64,000 nt of DNA from JAZDCZ01 sp046757925 (GTDB taxonomy: Bacteria; Gemmatimonadota; Gemmatimonadetes; Gemmatimonadales; GWC2-71-9): assembly GCA_046757925.1 (NCBI GenBank), contig JBHHZE010000003.1, forward strand, positions 50,559 to 114,558. Direction: 5' to 3'. The stretch's first letter is position 1. The number at the start of each line of letters is the position of its first letter. A program made the position numbers and the translations under genes. The notes below the pieces were generated by a model. That model was not told the origin of the DNA, made no database searches, and was given only the letters and a program-made list of their open reading frames with translations. Positions 8,400 to 15,512 of the stretch are shown here, piece by piece.

Positions 8400-9094
8400 G
8401 TGTCACGATCCTTGAACCGATAACCGACGCCACGGACCGTCTGAATCAGGTCCCGGTGTTCCCCAAGCTTGCTTCGGACGCTGCGGACATGCACGTCGAT
8501 GTTCCGGTCGATCACGTAAGCGCCGTCACCTATCACCCGGGAAAGCAACTGGTCACGGGTGAAGACCCGTCCTGGATGAGAGGCTAGGAAATGAAGGAGT
8601 CGAGTCTCGGTGGGGGTGAAATCTACCGGCGTTCCGGCGATCACGATCTCGTGCCTGGAAATGTCTATGACGATGTGCGGCAGTACTATCCGCTCTTGCT
8701 GATCCCCGTGCTCTCGCACGGGGACCCGGCGCGCGACTGCCTTGATCCGGGCGATCACCTCTCTCGGGCTGAAGGGTTTCGTTACATAGTCGTCCGCCCC
8801 AACGCCGAGCCCGAGCACGATGTCGCTCTCCTCCGCTTTTGCAGTGAGCATTATGATAGGGATCTCTCGCGTCAGGTCATCCTGCTTGAGTCTGCGGCAT
8901 ACCTCGATCCCGTCGAGCCCCGGCAGCATGAGGTCGAGCAGGATGAGATCGGGAGCCTCCCGTCGGGCAACGCGGACCGCTTCCAGTCCGCCTCGGGCGC
9001 TCAATACGGTATAGCCCTCGCGTGCCAGGTTGTACTCGAGCGTGGCGAGGATATCGGCTTCATCTTCCACGACGAGGATCTTGTCGACACTCAT
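8396..9094 (-). CDS. phoB: Phosphate-regulon response regulator PhoB
   Basis: A 232-residue OmpR/PhoB-class regulator. The receiver domain carries the acidic pair DE (~11-12), phospho-acceptor Asp54 in LILLDLMLPG, the switch Thr in MLTAKAEE and Lys in DDYVTKPFSP. The C-terminal winged helix ends with RVIGDGAYVIDRNIDVHVRSVRSKL. The start has a good TTAGGAG Shine-Dalgarno. It is the promoter-proximal gene of the phoB-phoR pair and divergent from the globin gene. The Pho assignment rests on family match plus genetic context. Confidence 0.92.
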   Translation of the reverse strand: MSVDKILVVEDEADILATLEYNLAREGYTVLSARGGLEAVRVARREAPDLILLDLMLPGLDGIEVCRRLKQDDLTREIPIIMLTAKAEESDIVLGLGVGADDYVTKPFSPREVIARIKAVARRVPVREHGDQQERIVLPHIVIDISRHEIVIAGTPVDFTPTETRLLHFLASHPGRVFTRDQLLSRVIGDGAYVIDRNIDVHVRSVRSKLGEHRDLIQTVRGVGYRFKDRDT

Positions 9095-9308
9095 TGCTCC
9101 TAAGGTAGCCTAAGCCCGTAGCGAAAAAAGGGGGAGGCGTCTGAGAAACAAGCGTTCCTTGGGCACCACGATCGTCGCGGACGACAGATAGGGGCCCTCC
9201 CGCCGCACGGTGCGAGACTGCATTTTTCAGCGCGTGGTCACAGGGCGTCAATGCGACCAGGGCGCCGCAGGACCGGGTGCGTAGCGAGATCCTAGCGCGG
9301 GAGGTTAG

Positions 9309-9719
9309 TTGGACAGAGAGAGCGCGCAGCTGGTTCAGGCAACACTGGGGCAAGTGCTGCCCAATTCTGAGGTGACCGCGGCGGCGTTCTATGACAAGCT
9401 GTTCGAACTGGATCCCTCAACCAGGCCGCTGTTCACGGGCGACATGCGGGCACAGGGTCAGAAATTCATGAGCACTCTGTCATACGCCGTGCATGGACTG
9501 ACCAGGCTCGGAGCCGTGGCCCCAGTTATCGAGCAGTTGGGTCGCGACCACGTCCGCTACGGCGTGGTCGACGAGCACTATGACACGGTCAAGCGGGCTC
9601 TCCTCTGGGCGCTCGAGCAAACGCTTGCGGACGACTTTACACGGGACGTGGAGTCGGCTTGGAGCGAGGCGTACGATATTATTGCTGAAATCATGAAGGA
9701 CGCTGCTCGGTCCGCGTGA
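9309..9719 (+). CDS. Single-domain bacterial globin (haemoglobin)
   Basis: A 136-residue haem-binding globin of the Vitreoscilla haemoglobin/flavohaemoglobin type, without a reductase domain. Visible landmarks are the B10-type Tyr28 in AAFYDKLFEL, CD1 Phe42 in RPLF, a Gln near E7 and the proximal F8 His81 in LGRDHVRYGV. Such globins bind O2 and NO and often support NO detoxification with a separate reductase. The start codon is TTG at 9309, supported by a strong GGGAGG four bases upstream. It is divergent from phoB with ~210 nt between the genes. A NO-related role is suggested only by family, not by immediate neighbours. Confidence 0.88.
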   Translation: MDRESAQLVQATLGQVLPNSEVTAAAFYDKLFELDPSTRPLFTGDMRAQGQKFMSTLSYAVHGLTRLGAVAPVIEQLGRDHVRYGVVDEHYDTVKRALLWALEQTLADDFTRDVESAWSEAYDIIAEIMKDAARSA

Positions 9720-9821
9720 TGCCCAGCCGTGCGTGCCGAAGCCTCGAATCGCGTCGCCATGGGACTCACTCGGCGAGGGTCAGCCGAGCGGATCAGTTTA
9801 TGTGATGTGGATACACCTATA

Positions 9822-9833
9822 GTCAATATTGAC
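9822..9833. promoter_or_regulatory. Perfect 12-bp palindrome in an intergenic region
   Basis: GTCAATATTGAC reads the same on both strands and overlaps a TTGACA hexamer (9829-9834) that has a loosely placed TATTGT downstream. It could be an operator over a rightward promoter, but no intact gene starts immediately downstream. A dimeric regulator site is a guess. Confidence 0.3.
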
Positions 9834-9904
9834 AAGCGGTTAGGTGCGGTATTGTACGGGTCGCCTCCAGTCCTATAATTGAACTATCAGCGAAGCGACG
9901 CGTC

Positions 9905-10335
9905 CTATTGAGAAATAGTGCGACCGAGTCGAAGCAAGCCCGAGGCCGTTGTCTCGGGCTTGCTGCGGTAACGCTTGTAGATCGGTGAACCCGCGCGTGG
10001 TGGACTTGGCGGGCGACGATGGCGACGTTCATCGGGTTCAGGACATCGATCCGACCAAACCGCCAGCTCGTTGCCGCTCGGATCGGTGAAGTGAAAACGT
10101 TGTCCGCCGGGAAACTGGAATATCTCGCGGACAATTGCCCCCCGCAATCGGTCACGCGGGCCTCTATTCCTCCCAGGTTCGTAGAGTAGAGCACGACCAA
10201 TGGGCCTCCTGCCGTGACTTCCGGCTCCACCCTGAAGCCGCCCGCCAATCGGCCGTCGTTGAAACTCGTGTATTCCGGACCACAGTCGGCCAGTCGATCC
10301 TTCACTGCGTTCCCGCTCGATCTGCCCGCATCCAT
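9905..10335 (-). pseudogene. VOC-family (glyoxalase/bleomycin-resistance-like) gene, truncated and frameshifted
   Basis: Two minus-strand frames together spell the C-terminal two thirds of a VOC protein. Frame A reads GPEYTSFNDGRLAGGF, PLVVLYSTNL and EARVTDCGG. After a run of six G (10138-10143) frame B continues with AIVREIFQFPGGQRFHFTDP and SGNELAVWSD. One extra G would restore the frame, so the lesion is a single-base loss in a homopolymer or a sequencing error. Independently, the N-terminal ~35 residues with the first metal-ligand strand are missing: upstream sequence turns abruptly AT-rich. The natural stop is also read through into a hairpin. All of this supports a pseudogene. Confidence 0.7.
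9933..9964. terminator. Perfect 12-bp-stem hairpin downstream of the VOC remnant
   Basis: AGCAAGCCCGAG pairs exactly with CTCGGGCTTGCT across an 8-nt loop. It lies between the convergent globin gene and the VOC remnant, where a shared terminator would be expected. Neither side has a convincing U tract, so a factor-independent terminator is only possible, not shown. Confidence 0.4.
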
Positions 10336-10383
10336 GATATCTTGTTTATTATGAATTACTTACTGATTATCATGTATTTTTAC

Positions 10384-10411
10384 TTGACAAACACGATTTC
10401 AGGCTTTATTG
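10384..10411 (+). promoter_or_regulatory. Candidate sigma-70-type promoter for the DUF2975/XRE pair
   Basis: A perfect TTGACA (10384-10389), 16-nt spacer and TATTGT (10406-10411) sit in a conspicuously AT-rich patch (10335-10415) unlike the surrounding G+C-rich DNA. A 7-bp inverted pair CATGATA (10333-10339) and TATCATG (10368-10374) lies just upstream and could be an operator for the XRE protein encoded downstream. Confidence 0.45.
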
Positions 10412-10566
10412 TTTGGATATTGGTTCGGCTCGACGCACACCTCGGCACAGAAGGGAGCCAATCATCGTGATTTCACCACAACTTTCTCAACCCGCTGGGA
10501 AAGGCACTCCGGTTCTATGCTGGGTTCGGTCTGACGATCCTACTATTCCAGCTTGTCGGTCTCCTG

Positions 10567-11019
10567 ATGTACTTCATCAACGTCTGGCCCCGGGTACGGG
10601 ACACCCTGTCGACCGGAGTCACTCTCTTCGTCGGCATGGCTGTGGTCTTGGGGTTCGTCCGCTCCTGCCTCTGGATCTGGATCTACTGGTCTGGTGCCGG
10701 GGCTCTTTCCATTCTCCGGCTAGAAGGGGAGTCACCGAACCTAGCTGACCGCCTCGCTCCGGTCCTCATGACTGTAACGCGACTGCTGGTCGTGAGCTGC
10801 ATCCTGGACTTGCTCTTCGTTCCCGTCATCTTCCTGAGCGATGGGCTCTTGCCGTTCTCGGTGTCTGGTTGGTGGCTTGGTTTAGTTGATCTCGCAATCC
10901 TTCTCTTCCCACAAGCCTTCGGTATTGCCGCGCTCATCCTGGCGTTCTTGACGCACCAGTACGGGCAGGTCCTGAGAGAGCGCAGCCAGATGAAGGAAGA
11001 GATCGAGCTTACGATCTGA
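10567..11019 (+). CDS. DUF2975 integral membrane protein
   Basis: At least 150 residues with four hydrophobic helices (from VTLFVGMAVVLGF on), ending RERSQMKEEIELTI. The pattern matches DUF2975 proteins, which are almost always encoded directly before a small YozG-like XRE regulator, as here (10-nt gap). The N terminus is puzzling. The frame is open back to a TGA at 10468-10470 and encodes a further good membrane helix (FYAGFGLTILLFQLVGLL), but it has no ATG, GTG or TTG before 10567. Either a CTG near 10495 is used or a frameshift separates the true start. ATG 10567 is reported as the minimal form. Confidence 0.7.
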   Translation: MYFINVWPRVRDTLSTGVTLFVGMAVVLGFVRSCLWIWIYWSGAGALSILRLEGESPNLADRLAPVLMTVTRLLVVSCILDLLFVPVIFLSDGLLPFSVSGWWLGLVDLAILLFPQAFGIAALILAFLTHQYGQVLRERSQMKEEIELTI

Positions 11020-11029
11020 GGACCCTGCC

Positions 11030-11254
11030 ATGCCAATAGTGATCAACCTTGACGTGCAGATGGCGAAGCGCAAGATGAAGCTGACCGAACTCTCGCACCT
11101 CGTTGGTATCTCGGTGCAGAACCTGTCGGTGCTGAAGACCGGAAAGGCGAGGGCCATTCGCTTCTCCACATTGGAAAAGCTCTGCCAGGCTCTGGAATGT
11201 GCGCCGGGCGATCTCATCGAGTACCGGGCGCCGCCGGAGGCGGCGAAACCCTGA
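11030..11254 (+). CDS. Small XRE-family (HTH_26/YozG-like) transcriptional regulator
   Basis: A 74-residue protein made almost entirely of one Cro/C1-type helix-turn-helix: MAKRKMKLTELSHLVGIS, then QNLSVLKTGKARAIRFSTL, then EKLCQALECAPGDLIEY. The last motif (C-x-P-G-D-L-[LI]) is typical of this group. It has a GAGG ribosome-binding site and follows the DUF2975 gene by 10 nt. Such pairs are thought to act as regulator and membrane partner, but the signal and targets are unknown. It probably autoregulates the AT-rich promoter upstream. Confidence 0.85.
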   Translation: MPIVINLDVQMAKRKMKLTELSHLVGISVQNLSVLKTGKARAIRFSTLEKLCQALECAPGDLIEYRAPPEAAKP

Positions 11255-11368
11255 GTTGCAGTACTCCGTCCCAAGGAACCGGCCTACGTCCGCGGCTCTG
11301 AACAAGCCGCTCGGTCGTACCGAAACGGCAGCAGCGGCCGCGCCGGCAAGCCCACCCGCGACCTCGAG

Positions 11369-11839
11369 CTACCGGGGCGCAGCAGCCTCAAAAACCTCGA
11401 GCATCTGTAACTCGGGCGCGGGATGCTTTACGTCGAACTGCATGTGCGTGTGTCCACAGATCACTACCGCGGCGTTCGTCGCCTCGAAAATCGGTCTCAG
11501 CCGATCCTCCGGTGTCAAACGCGTGAAGACTTCTTTGTCGTCCCGCGGCGTCGCGTGGCAGAACAGCACATTACCCAGACCGGGGATGTCGATCCTTGTG
11601 GTTTGCGGCCACGACTCGAACTCCGACAGGTACTCGGCCGGAAGCTGGTTCGCAACCCAATGCATGGCGTCACGAAACCGCTCGGGAACTCGGCTCAACT
11701 CGTCGCCGCGGTTGAGCGCTACGATATCGCGTTCACCGTTTCCCTGTATGAACCGGACGGGAATGGACAGCTCCAATAGCACCGAGACCGATTCGCAGGG
11801 CATAGGGCCGGGGACGACGTCACCACCCACGACCACCAC
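11369..11839 (-). pseudogene. Metallophosphoesterase (calcineurin-like) remnant
   Basis: The middle of a phosphoesterase of the YfcE/MPP superfamily. Present are VVVGGDVVPGP (GD motif), FIQGNGERD (GN motif), VLFCHATPRDD and VICGHTHMQFD (GHxH). The N-terminal D-x-H metal motif is absent: the frame enters directly at VVVGGD, and upstream DNA carries a different reading frame. The C-terminal strand that normally follows GHTHMQFD (an N-A-G-S-V-G type motif) is replaced by an unrelated tail and stop. With both ends missing, a working two-metal site is unlikely, so it is called a pseudogene. Confidence 0.65.
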
Positions 11840-12108
11840 TGCTTGAGAGACGCCCTCCCGAAGAACATCTGGCGCTGCGTGTCGCCGAGACCGATGAGTG
11901 GCCCGAAATACGGCAGCGTGTGCCAGCTCTTAAACGAGTTTTGCACTTCTTCGTAAATCATCGGTCCAAAGTCTTCTTCCAACTGCGGGTCCCGAAGCCG
12001 CTCGGGGAAATCCACAGTTGCGGGATATACCCACACCCGGTGCGCCGCGGTGGGCACCACCGGGCGCCCGCTCACAACGATCTCCCGGATCAGCTCGCTT
12101 TTGCCAGC
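11840..12108 (-). other. Unidentified coding-like fragment
   Basis: A minus-strand frame opens after a TGA at 12111-12109 and reads GKSELIREIVVSGRPVVP, then HRVWVYPATVDFPERL, and on through EEDFGPMIYEEVQNSFKSWH before running out of frame into the metallophosphoesterase remnant. Residue composition looks like real protein, but no family was recognised and the only start is an internal GTG at 12075. This covers the ~390-bp interval between the phosphoesterase remnant and the esterase gene. The rest of that interval shows nothing further. Confidence 0.3.
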
Positions 12109-12229
12109 TCATGCCGCCGTCCGCACGTCACGATGGCCGAGTAGCTTCTTGTGATTGCGCCGCGCGCATGTTGATCCTACCCTTATCCGGACGCCCACCC
12201 AACTGCTCTAGCTCGGGAGATTCCAAGAC

Positions 12230-13954
12230 ATGCGCCGCGGCATCAACATATTGACGGTTCTCGTAGCTGTTCCATGGACGGGACAGCTTCCGGCGCGTGA
12301 CACGGTACCGGTCGAAACATCCGCGCGGTCATTGTTCAGTGTGGTTCTGAGCCCAGCTGCAGCGAGTCAGATCTCGCAGTTGGGGCTGGAAATTCCCGTC
12401 ACCGGCCGAGTGTTCGCGATCGTCTCGCGGAGTGGTGATAGCGAGCCCAGGCGTCAGGTGGGCGTTACCGGCGTCCCGTTCTGGGGAATGGACGTCGCAA
12501 ACTTGAGAGCAGGAGACTCGGTCTCGCTGCACGGAGGCGCACCGGGTGTCGTCGGATATCCGATTCCCATGCAAGAGTTGCCGGCCGGCGAATACTATGT
12601 ACAGGCGTTCTTGAACGTCTATACACGCTTCGCCAAGGCGGATGGACATACCGTCTACATGCACATGAACTCGGGCGCAGGTCAGAACCTGTGGCGGGCC
12701 CCGGGTAATGCCTACAGTGCGCCGGTGCGGGCACAGTTGGGCGGGGACAAAGCCGGCTCTGTCACGCTTACGCTCACAGAAGTCATTCCACCGATCGAAC
12801 CAGTTCCTGCCGGTGGATCGCTGCAGCAGGGGAATCCGCAAGACACCGAGTGGATCAAGTTCGTCAAGATCAAGAGCGAACTCCTGTCGCGGTTTTGGGG
12901 GCGGGATATGTACGTGGGAGCCAACGTGCTGGTTCCCCTCGGGTTCGACGAAGATGGCGACAAGCACTACCCGGTGATCTATCTGCAAGGCCATTTTCCC
13001 GGACGCCGCGCACCGTTCGGTTTTGTGCCGGGCGATAGCGGCCGCGGGCGCAGCGCCGGATTCTCCGACTTCTGGGTATCCGACACGGCTCCAAGGGTAC
13101 TGGCGGTCACGTTCCGCGAGGCCAATCCGTTTTACGACACATCATACGACATCAACTCGGCCAATGTGGGTCCCTCGGGAGATGTCGTGGTGAAGGAATT
13201 GATCCCTCTGATCGAAAAGAAGTTTCGGGCGATCGGCGAACCGTGGGCGCGAGTCTTGGCCGGCGGCTCGACGGGCGGGTGGGAAGCGCTCGCCCTGCAA
13301 GTGTTCTATCCCGACGAGTTCGGCGGCACGTGGGGCTGGTGTCCCGATCCGGTCGACTTTCACTACTATCAAATCGTCAACGTGTACGACGACGACAACG
13401 CCTACTTCTCGGGCAACGAGTGGCAGACGATCGAACGACCCAATGCGCGCAGCCCCGACGGTAACATCCGCACGACGGTGCGGCAGGAAAACTTATTCGA
13501 GCTGGCCAAAGGCTCCAACAGTCGCTCGGGCGGCCAGTGGGCGATCTGGGAAGCCCTGTTTGGGCCGGTCGGTGCGAACGGATACCCCCAGCCGATTTGG
13601 AACATGTTGACCGGTGAAATCGATCACGACGTTGCCCGCTATTGGCGCGACCACTACGACATCAACCACTATCTTCGGAACAATTGGCGTACGGTTGGGT
13701 CTAAGTTGCGTGGCAAGATCCACGTGGCGACGGGCGACATGGACAGCTATTACCTGAATGACGCAGTGTACTTGCTCCAGAGTCTTGCCGATTCTGTCAC
13801 CAATCCGCCCGCCCAGGCCAGCTTCGAGTACGGTTGGCGGAAACCGCACTGCTTCATAGGTTACAGTAAGAACCACCCGGGTGAAGACTTGGGATACGCC
13901 GAGTTCATAGCGACGGCTGCCGAGTTCATGAAGGCGAACGCCCCCGGCAGGTGA
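12230..13954 (+). CDS. Secreted putative esterase (alpha/beta-hydrolase, EstD/enterochelin-esterase-like)
   Basis: A 574-residue protein with an N-terminal hydrophobic signal, a ~200-residue beta-rich N domain and a C-terminal alpha/beta-hydrolase. The nucleophile elbow is VLAGGSTGGWEAL (Ser at the centre), preceded by YPVIYLQGHFPG and followed by late acidic and His candidates (GDMDSYYLND; WRKPHCFIGY). This layout is that of the putative-esterase family that includes enterochelin and feruloyl esterases. Substrate is unknown. SD GGGAG lies nine bases before the ATG. The lipoprotein gene follows by 24 nt, suggesting a two-gene unit. Confidence 0.8.
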   Translation: MRRGINILTVLVAVPWTGQLPARDTVPVETSARSLFSVVLSPAAASQISQLGLEIPVTGRVFAIVSRSGDSEPRRQVGVTGVPFWGMDVANLRAGDSVSLHGGAPGVVGYPIPMQELPAGEYYVQAFLNVYTRFAKADGHTVYMHMNSGAGQNLWRAPGNAYSAPVRAQLGGDKAGSVTLTLTEVIPPIEPVPAGGSLQQGNPQDTEWIKFVKIKSELLSRFWGRDMYVGANVLVPLGFDEDGDKHYPVIYLQGHFPGRRAPFGFVPGDSGRGRSAGFSDFWVSDTAPRVLAVTFREANPFYDTSYDINSANVGPSGDVVVKELIPLIEKKFRAIGEPWARVLAGGSTGGWEALALQVFYPDEFGGTWGWCPDPVDFHYYQIVNVYDDDNAYFSGNEWQTIERPNARSPDGNIRTTVRQENLFELAKGSNSRSGGQWAIWEALFGPVGANGYPQPIWNMLTGEIDHDVARYWRDHYDINHYLRNNWRTVGSKLRGKIHVATGDMDSYYLNDAVYLLQSLADSVTNPPAQASFEYGWRKPHCFIGYSKNHPGEDLGYAEFIATAAEFMKANAPGR

Positions 13955-13978
13955 AGCGTGAGAGGAGAGGTAGAACCA

Positions 13979-14521
13979 ATGAAAGCCAATGTCCTGCTAG
14001 TACCCAACGTTTTTTTGCTGCTTGCGCTGACTGCGTGTTCTACCTTACCCCGTGAGGCCCGGTTCGACACGGCACCGCGCGAGGATCCGAGGTTGCGCCG
14101 GTTCGGAGACGATCCCTACTACCAGGGCGGCGTGACGGTCGAGCTGGATGAGGCTTCGTACGTGGCCGTGTTCAATGTGTTCCACGATGGGTTCGTCCAG
14201 GCATATTACCCGTACAAGAAGTGGCAGCACAATTTCTATCCGGCCGGCACGCACCTACTCCGGGGCGGCGAGCGGGCGCAGGAGGTGCCCCTGGCCATCA
14301 TCGTCTCTCCCGAGCCGCTCCGTCTGTCCAAGCTCAACGAGCATTTGGCGCAGGACGGAGGGATAGGCCACTTGAACGCGAATCCGGGGAACGGGTATCA
14401 GGCCACGTACGACTTCGGGCGGGGCTCGGTTGAAGAGACGATCCAGGCCATAGCCCGGGCGATCGTACCAAACTACGAAGGGGACGGTTGGGCGGTGTTC
14501 TACTATTGTGGCAGCTGCTGA
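13979..14521 (+). CDS. Lipoprotein with DUF4384-like domain
   Basis: About 180 residues. The signal with lipobox LLALTACS predicts a lipid-modified Cys. The mature part contains DEASYVAVFNVFHDGFVQ and YYPYKK, the pattern of DUF4384 domains (a beta-sandwich of unknown role found in secreted and kinase-linked proteins). A terminal CGSC is also present. ATG 13979 was chosen over the in-frame GTG 13958 since the lipoprotein signal starts there and a purine-rich GAGAGGAGAGG precedes it. Likely co-transcribed with the secreted esterase. Confidence 0.7.
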   Translation: MKANVLLVPNVFLLLALTACSTLPREARFDTAPREDPRLRRFGDDPYYQGGVTVELDEASYVAVFNVFHDGFVQAYYPYKKWQHNFYPAGTHLLRGGERAQEVPLAIIVSPEPLRLSKLNEHLAQDGGIGHLNANPGNGYQATYDFGRGSVEETIQAIARAIVPNYEGDGWAVFYYCGSC

Positions 14522-14697
14522 GCAGCCTCACGGTGTGGGGCGCGGGCAGATGCTGAAAACGCGCTGCCCGAGAAGAGGCGATAGGATTGCTGGCCGAGCG
14601 CCCCCGCGTGCAACGCGTCCGGCGCCCGCTCCGCTCGGCCACGCACGTCTCCCTTGGTAAACTATCTTCGGACACACCACACATTAGAGAGAATACC

Positions 14698-15456
14698 GTG
14701 AGTGGAAGCGAACTATTCTTAGAACGCCTGACCTCGCCGGACGTTGCAGCCGCACTCGCGTCCGGCAAGACCACCATAATCGTTCCCGCTGGAGCCGTGG
14801 AGCAGCACGGCCCGCACCTGCCGCTCTTGGTGGACGCCGAGCACGGAACCAGGCTCGGGCTCGAGGTGGCGCAGCGGATGGGGAACGCGCTGGTGGCCCC
14901 CACGATCCGCATCGGCTGTTCCGAACACCACATGGCGTTTCCCGGCACCATCTCTTTGGAGCGGGCCACGTTCAAGGCGGTGCTGCACGACTACTGCGTG
15001 AGCCTCTCGCGACACGGGTTCAGTAAGATCTGCATCCTGCCATCCCACGGCGGCAACTTCCGGATCATTCGGGAAGCCATCGCTGAGTTGAACGATGCGG
15101 TGGGGCCGGACTGCCACGTCGTAGCGTTTACCGACCTAATGGAGGTGGTGGCGGTGTGGAGTCGAGTGGTCGACGAAGAGCTAGGCCTGGGTGACCGAGT
15201 GGGCGGTCACGCGGACATCGCCGAGAGTTCCGTCATGATGACTCTCGCTCCGGACCTGGTGCGCCCGGAACGCGCCGCGCAGGGCTATATGCCCGAGGCC
15301 GATGAGGCGGTCATCGATCGCATCATCGCCGACGGTCTCGAGTCTGTGACGCCCAACGGGATCTTGGGGGATGCGCGGGGCATGTCTGCGGAGCTAGGCG
15401 AGAAGTGCGTCACCGCGCTCGCGGATACGCTGGCCGAGTATTTTAACAACTGCTAG
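14698..15456 (+). CDS. Creatininase-family amidohydrolase
   Basis: A 252-residue creatininase-fold enzyme. Metal and catalytic signatures are visible: GAVEQHGPHLPLLVDAEHG (Glu/His/Asp ligands), SEHHMAFPGTISL, LPSHGGNFRI and GGHADIAESS. Members open cyclic amides or formamides (creatinine, FAPy, mycofactocin precursors), so the substrate is open. GTG 14698 with an AGAGAGA purine tract is preferred to a longer TTG start at 14587, because the extension is Arg-rich and unlike the family. It stands between the lipoprotein and phoD genes without obvious coupling. Confidence 0.85.
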   Translation: MSGSELFLERLTSPDVAAALASGKTTIIVPAGAVEQHGPHLPLLVDAEHGTRLGLEVAQRMGNALVAPTIRIGCSEHHMAFPGTISLERATFKAVLHDYCVSLSRHGFSKICILPSHGGNFRIIREAIAELNDAVGPDCHVVAFTDLMEVVAVWSRVVDEELGLGDRVGGHADIAESSVMMTLAPDLVRPERAAQGYMPEADEAVIDRIIADGLESVTPNGILGDARGMSAELGEKCVTALADTLAEYFNNC

Positions 15457-15512
15457 AGCTTCGCAATCGGCTATTTTACTTTTTCCCAGCGTATCTTAGG
15501 GAGATAAGACGA

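Noticed and set aside
15457..15512. Pho box upstream of phoD
   Set aside because: No pair of heptamers at 11-bp spacing was found, unlike upstream of the porin.
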